Source of the DNA: Podaxis mareebaensis
Lineage: Eukaryota > Basidiomycota > Agaricomycetes > Agaricales > Agaricaceae
Direction of reading: 5' to 3'
Assembly: GCA_018524725.1 (NCBI GenBank)
Contig: JAEUWP010000462.1
Coordinates: forward strand, 1-64,000
Length of the DNA: 64,000 bases
The notes under the pieces are model-generated. The model saw nothing but the letters and a program-made list of their open reading frames with translations, did no database searches and had not been told where the DNA came from. Within the stretch, counting starts at the first letter, position 1, and every line of letters starts with the position of its first letter. Positions 1 to 12,720 of the stretch are shown one piece after another. Position numbers and translations under genes: made by a program.

Positions 1-1
1 A

Positions 2-1694
2 TTGGAAGGGGAGAACGGGCCGATGTATTATCGGACGATCAGCTCGTTGTTCAACGACCGTGTTCTCTGTATTACGGGGCGGAAGACACGCGTATGGAAG
101 GCCGTCGAAGTCGAGGGTCCTGACAAACTGGACGAAGTAAAGGGTAACGATGTTGCACTCAAGGATGTCTGGCTGGATGAACATGCTGAGACAGAGCAGA
201 CTATTCAGAAGAGGATTTTCGAGGATATCCGTGCTGCTCCGAAGGACAAAACGTCGAACTTTTCCGCTCTTTCCCAGGTATTGAAGAACTTCTTCGGACC
301 CCTGATTGAATCGGGGGAATTCAAGAAGTACTTCATGGGTATCAAGCATGAAAGTCGCGGACAACGTACAAAGGTATTATGCGGCAGTGCAAAACGCGTA
401 CTTGGCCTCTTCGCGAGAAAGAAACGGCGGTCTGGAGGCAATGTGCTAGCCGGTACGACGCAAACCCCCTCCGCCTTTGGCTTTCCATCCAACATCCTTC
501 GAGGCGGTAGCAACAAAAGAGAGCCTCTTCAACGAAAGTATGGGGTAAAGTGGCAGCTTAGAATCGTCTACGAATGCGTCGGTGAACCGCTTCACAAGAC
601 ATCGGAACTTGCCAAAGCAGCAGAAACAATTCGTGGTGTATTTTTTGGTGAGGACGAGGGATTCAGACTCCATGATGCATGAACTAATCCTTCGTTTTGC
701 CTTAGCTCTTGTTTTCTTATACATCGGGAACTGGGTTCACCGAGATATCAGCGCCCCAAATATCATATCCGTGGAAGAGGGGGGGGAAGCCTGGGGAAAG
801 CTGAGTGATTTGGAGTATGCGAGAAAATTTTGTGCCGAGTCGGATGGAGGTGATCCCAAAACGGTAAACCTACCCTTGCAAGAATGTCCTGCTCCTTCCA
901 AGTGTTCAAAGAGCTTATGTTCTTTTCAGGGAACGCCATATTTTATGGCAATTGAAGTACACCTCGGGGAGTATTTGTATCGTCCTCCCCCGGCCAAGCG
1001 TCGTACACAAACCGAATCAGTTTTTGCGGGACCATTGCGAGCTGCCCCATCTGTGAAGAATGAGCAGCCACTCGAGACTGCAACACCGGCCACATTCATG
1101 TATCGCTTTATTCACGATTTGGAATCTCTCTGGTGGGTCGTGCTGTGGATTCTCACCGCTCGGGTGAATCATCCCAAGTCCAATGAATGGGCTACCAACA
1201 TCTATGTTTATGTGCTTTCCCCTACGCGCACCCGCCGTAGGGTTTTCGAAACAAACGGGGAACTCGTTCTGGCTTTGAAGCGCGTCATGCATCCCGACCT
1301 CAGATCGTGTATTCATGGCCTAGAATACTTGCGCACCATCCTCCTTGGCGCTTACCTCGGGGGGGAACAGTTCAATCAGAAACATGACCCTGAGGCGTAT
1401 ATCGAAGTCTACGATTCCGTGATGTCCGACCTCATGAATCTCCTCGGGGAAGTGGCAAAAGCCGATGTCACACTTATCTCGCCATCTCCATCACCGCCTG
1501 CCACGTCCACTTCGCTTGTCCTAGGCAAACGCCAGCGTTTACCTCCGCCTAAGGATGATGACGATTATCAACCATCCTCGCCCGAGACAGTGGAACAGAA
1601 GAAGCCAAAACGGGAGAAGGCAAGGAAACAGTCGTCACGACGAAAAACCACTCGCAAGGTTGTTGCCCCTCGTAGACCATTTCCTAATTTGTAG
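2..1694 (+). CDS. FunK1-type fungal protein kinase, copy A (5' end outside window)
   Basis: This is the 3' part of a fungal-specific FunK1 kinase, cut by the left edge. Three exons can be read, ending at 647, running 706-863, and running 930-1694, separated by GT-AG introns of 58 and 66 bases. The catalytic loop reads HRDISAPNI. The place of the usual DFG reads KLSDLEYA, and GTPYFMAIEV follows directly after the second splice site. The tail is rich in Lys, Arg and Ser and could be a nuclear signal; this is inference. The visible part has no stop or frameshift, so this copy may be functional. FunK1 kinases are expanded in Agaricomycetes and their substrates are not known. The gene runs tail to tail with a carboxypeptidase relic and is closely related to copies B, C and D in this window. 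Confidence 0.85.
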
Positions 1695-2550
1695 TCTTCT
1701 TCTCTTCTTTCCTAGTGTAACTTGCGCAGATTCTATTTGTATGTACATTTTTGGGAAATGACCATTATTCTGACTGCAACATTTTTTTCGTTACTTCGTA
1801 CCACTCTGGTCGATGCTTGCAGCATCCCGTATCCTCAATTATCATCGGGGATCCTCAGCGTTATGTAAGTCTACTGGCATCACTCACAAATCAGCCAAAC
1901 AAGTGATCAGGCACGAGGTAATATTCGCAAGTTGTGGGCACACAGGAGCAGTGTACGAGAAGGAGAGGAATGGACCAGCCGTTGGTAGCACTTTATATAC
2001 GAGGGCCTCTGCCTTATCGTACATGATGTCGGTGAGTCATCGACCATTAGATGTCCATTAGTCTGTGCAAGTCCAGGCTCGCACCTTATTGGATATTACT
2101 TGACCACAGAATATATGACAAACAACGCTACAATACCTCAAATTCTTTGTGCTCTGGCGCCCTGGGATTCACTACAGCAAAAGCGTCGTCGTTCTTTGAT
2201 TTCTGTGTAAGGCGAGTAAGCTTGCTAGGGTGCGAGGGCCCGGTGGTGTCGACGACCTCAGGAGTACATCAACAAATGGCGGAGACAACTACATGGTAAC
2301 GGTAGAAGCTAAAGAAATCTACACCGAAGTACGTTAAATAGGCCAATATACCCGATTTCTCACGCAGGTCATGTGGGTACCCCCACGTCTGACATCAAAT
2401 GTAGAGGCTCCTAGAAACCACACAACGGCGAAGACGTGTGGAAAACATCAAAGGGATACTGAAACGTATCAAGTGCAAAAGCAAAAGATGGGCAACGACC
2501 GTGTCTCTGTTCCACTTAGCACAGTCGCGTTAACATGTTCTCCCACTACT
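1695..2550. other. Non-coding stretch between FunK1-A and the carboxypeptidase relic
   Basis: No gene is visible here. The first 230 bases resemble the sequence just after FunK1-B (about 7413-7640). The stretch from about 2371 onward resembles 9540-9730 next to the intact carboxypeptidase. It is therefore part of an old FunK1-carboxypeptidase duplication and not unique spacer. Confidence 0.6.
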
Positions 2551-4296
2551 TCAAGGCTGCCTCCTGAATCCCATCAGATATTGCATCGTTTAAAATGCAG
2601 CTTGCATGACTTTGGTCAGATGGCATAAACCGGAAACAATGGATCTCAACCTACCCGAGGCGAGAACTGCGGGCCCTGTTTTACCATGCGTTAGACTGCA
2701 GTCCTTGCCGTTAGATTAGAAGAACTTACGTGTGACCGCCAAGGGCGATTTCGAAGTATATCAAGCCTCGTTCAGAGTGCACATTACCCAGTGCACCAAC
2801 TCCGTCAACAATAAAGTTGTCCTTCGCAATCGGAGTTTGGAAGCCTTGCCTGCCGTTCCCTGACCATCACAAGGAATCAGTTACTCTACACATAATATGC
2901 TGAGATATGGGTCTACGTACAGGTCATACATTGCTGCGAATCAGCATCCAATCCTCAACAACTTATTCCTGTCATGAACACATGAAAAAAAATCACAATG
3001 GGACGCTGATCCTCGTTCCATTGTGAGGACTGATGTTCGCTCGCTCGTAAAACGTCAAACGAACAATCATCCATCGCTACTGGATAACGCGACACTCACA
3101 CTGGTGTATTCGCCCAAAGGAGGAAGACAATGAGGCTTTGTATTAGGTATATACCCTTGGTCATTATGTTTCAGTATTCAATTGTGTTCGGCTGAGACTC
3201 GTATTATTACATCTACTATCACTCTCGTAATGTCCGTCTTTACTTTCCTTCTCAACTCGTTTCAGTAGCAAACGGCACACAGACTCGTCTCTGGACTATA
3301 ATGTACAGCGCAGTAGTGGTAGGAAGGGGGAGATTTTTGATACCGTCTAGCTTTCACCAGTGAGCTCGAGCCTCGGATAATCCACGACTCGTTCCCTTGT
3401 TTCGTATACTCGCAGACTTCTCTTCTGTGTCTCGTAGCTTCGCACTCTCTCGCTCTCTTCCCTCCTGTTCTTGGGTCGGTTTCTCTCTGGTTTGGGAAGT
3501 GGCCTCGCTATCGCACACGCGGTATTTCTCGAGTCTCTAGGGTACGGTTGGAACTTGGGACCTAAATGGTCGACGGACGCGATCGTGCTCGCTCATCCCC
3601 TTACTACCTCATTCCGTGTTTGAATATTCGTTGTCTTTACACTATGGCATAATGTGTCAGCGACGTATCGTTACGAGCACACACAAGTATGCATACCCCT
3701 CAGCAGTGAGAATGAAGTCGGCTAAGCCGTGGATGATTATGCTTCACTGACTTTTCTCGATCACATTTGGCAACACGCCGAGAGCGGGCGGCAAGCATCC
3801 TTCTCCATGTGGGAATACGTTGACATTTGAGCACTTAGTCCAAGGTACATCTGGGACATGGACTGCTTGCTTCACATCAGATCTGTCGAAATAAATGGGT
3901 TCAACTTGCGCTTGCTCAAACGAGCCGCTTTATACCTCATTGTGAATAACCAACGGAAGGACTTCAAACGTGTTCAGGTCTCACAGGAAACTAAGGACGT
4001 CCCGGAGAACGGGATAGGTGTTGAAGATATGGTAGATATTGAAGGCCGAGTTGACTGTGAGTGTTGCGTCGAAGATCATGGCCCAGATGACACACCCTTT
4101 ATCTGTGAATGTTGATTTCCCTGGAAGTGGGAATAGTCCTTTTGGTGGATATGTGACGAATGGCTTCACGTTCGGGGCGATAGCATCGGGCTGAATCATG
4201 ACCGTTTGGCTAGAGAGGAATGAGCAATAACACTAATATATACTTCTTTATTAAAGAAGACTTACTTGGACAGGAAGACGTGCTCGTATTTGTATG
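2551..4296 (-). pseudogene. Serine carboxypeptidase (S10) relic, 3' half only
   Basis: This is a decayed second copy of the carboxypeptidase gene at 9731-12045. It matches that gene base for base over long stretches from the stop codon (2551) back to about 4296, where homology ends abruptly and FunK1-like sequence begins. The signal peptide, the [10 protein letters not shown] region and the catalytic serine exon are therefore missing. In the last exon the codon for Gln in the AAFQTMQ segment of the intact gene is TAA, and the GHMVP histidine motif has lost its Met (GHT). A 620-base LTR lies inside the relic at 3022-3641. It cannot make an active peptidase. Confidence 0.85.
3022..3641. mobile_element. 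Probable solo LTR inside the carboxypeptidase relic
   Basis: The intact paralogue reads straight through this point (around 10195-10215), whereas the relic has about 620 extra bases. The insert starts TGTGAGGACTG and ends TCTTTACA, so it has the TG...CA ends of an LTR. It is flanked by ccat on the left and ctat on the right, consistent with a 4-base target duplication with one later change. It contains no open frame of note and no second LTR is present. No related full element was recognised in the window. Confidence 0.6.
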
Positions 4297-7200
4297 GTAC
4301 GGTGTCGGGGATTGATAGAACCAAGTTTCTGGTCGACACTTGGGTCACAGAGAACCATGTTGTGTAAAAAATCATCCTTGCTGAAACAGAAGTGGCGTGA
4401 AGAGGAGTATGGAGCAATGTTGACAGTTGACATGCACTTGGGACTCGGGAACCGAACATGAGGCAGCCACCAAGGTGAGTACCTTGATTTGTATCGACCA
4501 GCCAGGGAAGTTGATGGCCCTGAAAAGAAAAGGAAGACTCACTACCACGTGGACATCAATTCTTTCAGCTTGTTTGCTTCGCTCTCTAGTTCGATGCCAC
4601 AAGCCACAAAAGGGGTGGTCGGAGGATACAACCAGGTCATGTTTAGAACCCTTGTTGGAGACCACATGGACCAGGAAATGTTCGTTTGTACTGTCAACGA
4701 CTTTCTCAATTGTTATGCTCCGTTCCAGCCATCCTATCAATCTGTGAACAACGCCTTCAATAGCCTTCGCAATGGGGTCAAAATGAAGCAGCTGTTGATA
4801 CCCGTCGAGGCCCATGATAGTGGAGGTGGCGACGCGCAACCTGATGGAGATTCTGAGGATGAAGATATCAAGGCAATATCGAAGAAGGACAGTGGGAACG
4901 AGAGTACTGACAGTCAGGAGAGTGCGGAGGACGATGAGAGTGAAGAGGATGGGGAGGATGAGGGCGACAGGACAGAGAGAGTAGAGGACTTGGTCTGGCA
5001 AGGCTTCGAAGCGCGGCCCTCACAGGTCTTGAGCAACGAGCAGCGCGTCTTTGGTCACTTGCTCGAAATCTTTCACGAACTCGGCCAGGTCGAATGTCGT
5101 TCCGAAGGAGGTGATATACGCCGTCGTCTGTTCCAGTTCGAGGATTGTTCCGCAAAGCAGATGCATTCAGAAATCGAGGGGACAACATTCAAGGTGGACG
5201 GTCGTATGACCAACTCTCCCCCTTCGGAGCGTGTGTCTTTGGTGGAAACAGCAGTCATCATGGAATTCAAGCGACAGAGTGATAGCCAATCAGTCGAAGA
5301 TGTGAGTGCCGGAACCATCGGGCACCTGCTGTATGACTGACATGATTCTCTAGAACCGTTTCAAGATAGTGTCCGCCGCCACCCAAATCATGAACGACGA
5401 TCCTCGTCGTATGTTCACATATGCTGTATGTACTCATATGATTTTGAACTCCAGTGTCTGAACATGCCGTAGATTAGCGTTGAAGACAACATGATGGCGC
5501 TCTGGTACTTTTCGCGATCTCACTCTGTCAAGACACGCAATTTTGACTTCACCAAGGTTCGTCCTTACTCTTCTTAGCAGTGAATTCAATCTGAGGTCTG
5601 TTTCTAAGCACCATAAGACGCTCATTCGCGTCGTTCTCTCGTTTCTTTTTGCAACTGGGCCAGAACTTGGATACGATCCCGCGATTGACCGGGTCACATA
5701 TAATGACAAAATCTGCTATGTCTACAGATTGGAAGGGGAGAACGGGCCGATGTATTATCGGACGATCAGCTCGTTGTTCAACGACCGTGTTCTCTGTATT
5801 ACGGGGCGGAAGACACGTGTATGGAAGGCCGTCGAGATCGAAGGTCCTGACAAACTGGACAAAGTTAAGGGTACGGATGCTGCGCTCAAGGACGTCTGGC
5901 TGGACGAACATGCGGAGACGGAACGGACCATTCAGAAGAGGATTTTTGAGGCTATCCGCGCTGCTCTGAAGGACCAAACGTCGAACTTTTACGCTCTTCC
6001 TGAGGATATGCGGAAGCATTTCGGCCCCCTGATTGAGTCGGGGGAATTCAAGAAGTACTTCATGGGTATCAAGCACGAAAGTCGTGGACAACGTACAAAA
6101 CTATTATGCAGCAATGCGAAACGGGTGTTTGGCCTCTTCGCAAAGAGGAAACGACAGTCCGGAGGGAATGTGCTAGCCGGTTCGACGCAAAACCCCTCCG
6201 CCTTTGGCTTTCCATTCAATATCCCTCGCGGTAGTGGCAGCTTAGGAGTGCCTCGCCAACGAAAGTATGGGGTAAAGTGGCAGCTGAGAATCGTCTGCGA
6301 ATGTGTTGGTACACCGCTTCACAAGACACCAAAACTTGTCAAAGCTGCTGAAACAATTCGTGATGTATTTTTCGGTAAGGACGAGAGATTCGGACTCTGA
6401 CGCATGAACTGACTATTCTTTTGCCTTAGCTCTTGTTTTGTTGTTTATCGGAAACTGGGTGCACCGAGATATCAGTTCTCCAAATATCATATCCGTGGAA
6501 AAAGACGGGAAAGTCTCGGGAAAGCTGAGTGATTTGGAGTATGCGAGAAAGTTTTGTGCTGAGTCTGCTGGTGGTGATCCAAAAACGGTATGACCTACCT
6601 GTACGAACGTCCTTTCACATGTGCATAAAGCTTATGTGTTTTCTCAGGGAACACCATATTTTATGGCCATCGAAGTGCACCGTGGAAAGTATCTCTATCA
6701 CCGTCGAGTTGCAGAACGTCAAACGCAAACCCAACACATATTCGCTGAATCATTGCAAGCAATTCCGTCTGCGGAGCGGGAACAACCACCCGAGACTGCA
6801 ATGCCAACCCCATTCATGTATCGCTTTATTCATGACTTGGAATCTCTCTGGTGGATTGTGCTGTGGATTCTCACCGCCCGAGTGGATCATCCGGAATCCA
6901 ATGAATGGGCTGCGAATGTCTATGCCTATGTGCTTTCACCTACGAATACCCGTCGGGACGTTTTCGAAACAGACGGGGAACTTGCTTCAGCTTTGGAGCG
7001 CGTCTTACACCCCAAACTCGGATCATGCATCTACAAGCTAGAATACCTGCGCACTGCCCTCCTTGGTGCTTACCTCAGTGAGGATTTGTTCAATAACAAA
7101 CATGACCCTAAGGCATATATCAAAGTATATAAGTCCGTGATGTCAGAACTAGGACTTCTCCTCGTGGAAATGGCAAAAGCTAAAGTCCCACTTATTCCGT

Positions 7201-7412
7201 CATCTCCATCACTATCTGCCACGTCCACTTCGGTTGTTCTAGGCAAACGCCAGCATTTACCTCCGCCTAAGGACGATGACGATTATCAACCATCCTCGCC
7301 AGAGACAGTGAAGCAGAAGAAGTCAAAACAGGAGAAGGCAAGGAAGCAGTCATCACGACGGACAACCACCTGCAAGGTTGTCGCCCCCCGTAGACCTTTT
7401 CCTAATTTGTAG
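4297..7412 (+). CDS. FunK1-type fungal protein kinase, copy B, 5' end possibly damaged
   Basis: This is the fullest FunK1 copy. In order it shows an N-terminal region with a very acidic Ser/Asp/Glu stretch (about 4830-4980), the family-typical segments VSLVETAVIMEFKRQSDS, MNDDPRRMFTYA and MALWYFSRSHSV, a FATGPELGYDPA block, the catalytic loop HRDISSPNI, KLSDLEYA in place of DFG, and GTPYFMAIEV. It ends in the same basic tail as copy A. Introns are seen at 5302-5353 and 5426-5472 and further ones before the catalytic loop. Upstream of about 4590 no ATG fits the frame well. The homologous N-terminal reading has TAA at 4365-4367 where pseudogene D has a sense codon. The gene may start at an internal Met near 4594 or may be 5'-truncated and dead. 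From 4594 to 7412 the splice-joined frame is open. Confidence 0.75.
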
Positions 7413-7654
7413 CCCTCTTTTCTTCTTTTCTAGTGTACCTTGCGCAGATTTTATTTCGTATATACGTTTCCGGGAAATGACCATTATTTTGGCCGCAATA
7501 TTTTTTCCGTCACTTTGTATTACTTTGGTCAATGCTTGCAGCGTGCTGTGTCCCCATACTTCATCCAAGCATCTTCAGAGATGCTCAGTCTTATCTAAGT
7601 CTATTGACATCACTCGCAATTGGCCAAACAAGTAATCAAGCACGAGCGCAGAGT
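7413..7654. other. Short spacer between FunK1-B and FunK1-C
   Basis: This is the 3' flank of FunK1-B and resembles the flank of FunK1-A at 1695-1930. At about 7645 it changes abruptly into the 5' part of another FunK1 copy, which marks a duplication junction. Confidence 0.5.
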
Positions 7655-9273
7655 CTGGACATGAGGCAGCCACCAAAGCGAATGCCTTGATTTTCCAGGG
7701 AAGTTGATGTTCCTGAAAAGGACAAGAAGACCCACTACTGCGTGGACATTAATTCTTTCGGTTTCTTTGCTTTGCTCTCTAGTTCGACGCCACAAGCCAC
7801 AAAGGGGGTGGTTGGAAGCCACGACCAGGTCATATTTAGAACCCTTGTTGGAGACCACATGGACCAGGAAATGTTCGTTTGTACTGTCAACGACTTTCTC
7901 AACCATTATGCTCCATTCCGGCCATCCCATCAATCTGTGAACAATGCCTTCAACAGTCTTCGCAGTGGAGGGGTGTTTGGCCTCTTCACGAAGAGGAAAC
8001 AGCAGTCCAGATGGAATGTGCTAGCCAGTTCGACGCGAACCCCCTCCGCGTTTGGCTTTCCATCCAATATCCTTCGAGATAGTGGCGAAAAAAGGAGCCT
8101 CCTCCGCGGAAATATAGAGTAAAGCAACAGCTTAGAATTATTTATGACCAGGCTGGTGAACCACTTCACAAGGCACCAACAATGATAAGAGCTGCCAAAA
8201 CAATTCGTGATGCATTCTTTGGTGAGGATGTTAAACAGAATTCATGGCACATGAACTGATTTTTCAATTTGCCTTAGCTCTTGTTTTCTTGTTCACTGGG
8301 TACACAGAGACATCAGTTCTCCAAACACCTTATCCGTGGGGGAAGGGGAGAGGGTACGGGGAAAACTGAGCGATTTGGAGTACGCAAGGAAGTTTGGCGC
8401 AGCGTCTGTTGGTGATGATCCGAAAACGGTATGTATTCTAATCCTTGCTAAAGGTTGTGAAGCTCATGTATACGCCAGGGAACACCATATTTTATGGCGA
8501 TCGAAGTGCACCTCAGAAGGTATTTCTGTCACCGTCCACCGGCACAGCGCCCACAAAAGCATGTGAGATATGTTTGTGGATGAAGTGGAGGATGCCGCCT
8601 CCGAAGCACAGGAGGACGCTGCCCTTGAAGATGAATCACTTCAACCTGTAATGCCAATACCGTTCATGTATTGCTTTATCCATGATCTGGAATCTCTCTG
8701 GTGGGTCGTGCTGTGGATTCTCACTGTTCGGGTGGATCATCCTCAGTCCAATAAATGGGTCGCACGTGTCTATGCTTATAAGCTTTCTCCTACCACCACT
8801 CGTCGGATGTTTTTGAAACAGACGGGAACCTTGCTTCTAGCCCGAGGGGCGTAGTGCATCCCAAACTCGAATCGGGTGCCTCCCTCCTCGAAAGGCTTCG
8901 CACCGTCCTCGTTGGTGCCTATTTCGACAAGGCCTCGTTGGACAACAAAAACGACCCCACAGCATATACCAAGTTGTATCGTTCTGCAATGTCCGACCTA
9001 GGGACCCTCCTCCTGAAGATGGAAAAAACCGATGTTGCACTTGTTCCAATACCTCCGTCCCGGCCTACCGTGTCCTCTTCCCCTGCTCTGGGCAAGCGCT
9101 GGCATAACCCTTCTTCCAAGGATGATCAAGATTATCAACCACCATAACTAGAGGCAGTGAGGCAGAAGAAGCGGGGGAAGCAGGAAAAGCAGAGGAAGAC
9201 AGAGAAGTGACCGTCTCGACGAGCAAACGCCCCCAAAGTTGTTGCCCCTCGTAGACCATTTCCTAATTTGTAG
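7655..9273 (+). pseudogene. FunK1-type kinase, copy C, internally deleted and frameshifted
   Basis: The first part (7655-7965) matches the N-terminal region of copy B. It then jumps, after a segment equivalent to SVNNAFNSLR, straight to the FGLFAKRKR region, so about 1.4 kb of kinase domain is missing. The reading frame breaks near 8120, and the catalytic loop region around 8290 lacks the clear HRD loop of copies A and B. Downstream blocks (FMYCFIHDLESLWWVVLW, then the C-terminal tail) are present in shifted frames with an in-frame stop near 8854. The terminal sequence and stop align with copies A and B. It is a relic. Confidence 0.85.
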
Positions 9274-9730
9274 TCTTCTCTTCTTTTAAAGTGTACCTTC
9301 CACAGATTACATCTTGTACTTACGTTTTTGGGAAACGACTACTTTTTTGACCGCCATATTTTTTTTTCTGTTATGTGCATCACTCTGGCCGATGCCCACC
9401 ATGCTGCGTTTGTGTACCTACATCAAATTATATTCGGTGATGCTCAGCCTTATTGAATACCATTTAACTACGGAACCGTGACAAACAACTTCACAGTATC
9501 TCAAATTCGTTGCGCAGTGGTGTCCCGAAACCGTTACAGTGGAGTTCTTTAATGTAATTGCTGACACCGATGTGGAAGCTCTTACACAACAGTGGCGGAA
9601 GCGTGTGGAAAGTATCAAATGGGGGAAAAGACAAAAATTTACCGAGTATGTACAAAAGCAAAAGACGGGCAGCGACCGCGTCGTCATTCCACTTAACACA
9701 GTCGCGTTAATATGTTCTGCTTTCACTACT
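9274..9730. other. Spacer between FunK1-C and the carboxypeptidase 3' end
   Basis: This is the shared 3' flank of two genes that meet tail to tail. It resembles 1695-2550 after FunK1-A in part. No gene is seen. Confidence 0.5.
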
Positions 9731-12045
9731 TCAAGGCTGCTTCCTGAAACCCATCAGATATTGCATTGTTTGGAATGCAGCCTGCATAACTTTGGTCAGT
9801 CGGCGTAAACCGGATAAAATGGATCTCAACGTACTCGAGGCGAAAACTGCGGCACCCTGTTTTGCCAAGCATTAGGTCGCAGTCTTTGCCGTTAGATTAG
9901 GAGAACTTACATGTGGCCGCTAAGGGCGATTTCGAAATATGTCAAGCCTCGTTCAGAGTGCATGTTGCCCAGTGCACCAACTCCGTCAACAATAAAGCTG
10001 TCATTCGCAATCGGAGTCTGGAAACCTTGCTTGCCATTCCCTGACCATCACGAGGAATCAGTTACTCCACGCACTATGGGTGCTGAACTTGGGTCCACGT
10101 ACAGGTCATACTTTGCCGCGAAATCAACATCCAATCCTCAGTAACTCATCCCCGTCATGAACACCCGAAAAAACTCACTTTTGGATGACGATCCTCGTTC
10201 TATGATATAATATGTCAGCGACGTATCATTGTGAGCACACACAGATATGCATACCCCTCAGCAATAAGAATGAAGTCGGCCAAACCATGGACGATCACGC
10301 TTCGCTGACTTTTCTCAATCACATTTGGTAACACGCTGAGAGCGGACGGCAAGCTTCCATCTCCATGTGGGAATACGTCGACATTTGAGCACTCAGTCCA
10401 AGATACATCTGGGACATGAATCGCTTGCTTCACATCAGGTCTGTCGAAATAAATAGGCTCCACTTGCACCTGCTCAAACGAACCGCTTTACATCTCACCG
10501 TGAGCGACCAATGGAAGGGCTTCAAACGTGTTCAAGACTCACGGGAAACCAAGGACATCCCAGAGAATAGGATAGGTGTCGAAGATGCGATAGATATTGA
10601 AAGCCGGGTTGACTGTGAGTGCTGCGTCGAAGATCATGTCCCAGACATCACACCCTTTTTCTGCGAACGTTGATTTTCCTGGAAGTGGAAGAAGTCCTTT
10701 TGGTGGATATGTAACGAATTTCTTCATGTAGCCGGTATAGTTGCAACGCAGGGCGATAGCATCCAGTTGAGCCATGACTGTTTGACTAGAGAGCAATGAG
10801 CGCAAACACCAACATGGATTTCTTTATGGAATAAGACTTACTTCAGTGAGAAGACGTGTTCATATTTGTGCACAAAGTCGACTGCGGGTATTTGTTCCTG
10901 GACAACATCCCATGAAAGTGATGCTAAACAACGTTCAAAATGATGATATAGGTCAAGTGCAGGGAAGTGGCTCACGGTCGGCAATCCAAATACCCTGGAG
11001 ATCCAAATCCAACTTCCCCGGGTGCTCATATATATAGTTGGCGATATCTGTTTAAATGAGTCGACTGAACTGTGGGTTTCGGAGTGTAGACCTACAGGGA
11101 ACGTAGGTTCCAGCGTACTTCGCAGCCACATGTGAGGAAAGAATTCAGACAAAATCAATAGTGGACGTACACTTTCACCACTCAGATAGAACTTCTTGTT
11201 TTTCAGCTCTGAAAATACTTCCAAGAATTGCTGGAGGAATCCAACAAGTTGTTCTGCGAGATCGTCTTCGTTCTATGGGGTGAATTGTGGTTATGAGTAT
11301 GAGTATGAGGCGCATCGGTCGACCAGTGCTCACCCGGATGTTGGGCTTTCCCTGCGAGAACCCAGTTCCCACAGGTTGTTCAACCCATAAGACGCTAGAG
11401 AGGTTGGTCCAGCTGAACTCGTTCGGCGTGGGTTTCGCTTGACCATAGCTCCATGAGAAGGGCTGTTGTATTCAATTGAGCCAGGACAAGCCGGAAATGA
11501 TAGAGGCTACCCACGCCGTTCTCCTGCAACAACCCTTCCAGGGATGAGCACCCCGGTCCACCATTCGTCCAGAATATCAAGTCATCAAGACTCCCTTGCG
11601 GCCCGGGAGGAAAAAACCAGAAGAAGAGCTAACCAGATCAATTATCAATATTGATCCCCGCGATTGTGTTCTCCAAATCATCCAGACCTCACCTTGCGAC
11701 TCTCGTTTTTATCACCACTGATTGGCAGTAAACCTGCCCAACTTGGCCCAATATCAAAATCCACCTGGGGTATCTTCGTTCCATCAACATAAAACTCTAT
11801 TTAGCGAGGCGATCAACTTGTCCGTTTCACTAAATATGCAACGCAGGAGAAGGCTTACCTGATGCCCTAGGGTTGTTAAATGTAATATTCTGTACACCTC
11901 CTGCTCTTCGTATTGGAGGTGCACGGAACTTCTTCGCAGCTTCCAATTGTTTCGCTCGTAACTCGTCTTTCCTGATTTGCCTCGCGTCCGTCGTCGAACC
12001 GAGAAGGAACGTCGCCAGAAGGAAAGATAGGATTGTTGAGAACAT
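9731..12045 (-). CDS. Secreted serine carboxypeptidase, peptidase family S10
   Basis: This enzyme removes C-terminal residues from peptides and probably acts in the vacuole or outside the cell. The Met at 12045 starts a hydrophobic signal peptide ([16 protein letters not shown]); a Met 15 codons upstream at 12090 is less likely because it would bury the signal. Family motifs appear in order: [49 protein letters not shown], the catalytic Ser in GES/YAGTYVP split by an intron, [19 protein letters not shown], the catalytic Asp in HGLADFIL, and the catalytic His in GHMVPQFSP. The last exon reads [12 protein letters not shown]. All joins use GT-AG sites and keep the frame, so the gene looks intact. 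It faces FunK1-C tail to tail and has a broken sister at 2551-4296. Confidence 0.9.
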
Positions 12046-12720
12046 TGCGCTCCGTGCACCTACACAACCTTTCTTTTCTCGTGAATCCATTATGAGGAGG
12101 AGGGGGGGGAAACGTGGGAGCGGAGGGAACCCGATGCACGTTTCTTATGTCCTTTTTATTAAGTACCTCCTTGTGTGTGAACCGCTTATCGCAGTAAATA
12201 GGCAGACGAGACAGTCACCTGTTCCCGCGAACGACGTGTCGCTCCTGCGTCATGTTGCGAAAATTAGGGTTCTGTTTGAGAAATCTTCGGATACGTTTAG
12301 CGATCGCCACAAGTTGATTGCCAACCGGCGGTCTGCACATTCACAAGAGGGTGTGCCTTTTTTAGGCGTGGGATGTGCATTCGTTATTTCTCCGTTTTTA
12401 CTGTGCATGCCGAGAATTATCGGCCCCTAAGCAAGTCCAGGATCTGATTAGGTGTTAATTCTTTGTATCCACAGCACTCATTGACGAGCTTTGACAAGTC
12501 AACAGTAAGGGGTTAAGGATATATGTATAAACATCTAGACCGTACTTGCCACGTCAGGATCAGAAATCCCCACAGGTTCTCCTTGCGGAGCCGGAAATGA
12601 ACATACAGGTGGTATGTACATAAGATTAGACAAAGGTGTTCCCATGACCGAAGTCTTCTATGCTCTATTTTCGATTATCGTGCGAGGTACCATATGCTCG
12701 TGGACTCGTCAGATGGGTCA
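12046..12720. other. Intergenic: carboxypeptidase promoter and PDX2 3' flank
   Basis: About 675 bases lie between the start of the carboxypeptidase and the stop of the downstream glutaminase gene. No coding region, repeat or clear regulatory motif could be supported. Confidence 0.5.

Noticed and set aside
4372..5001. 209-codon minus-strand open frame
   Set aside because: It lies antisense to the conserved FunK1-B coding sequence and has no independent similarity.
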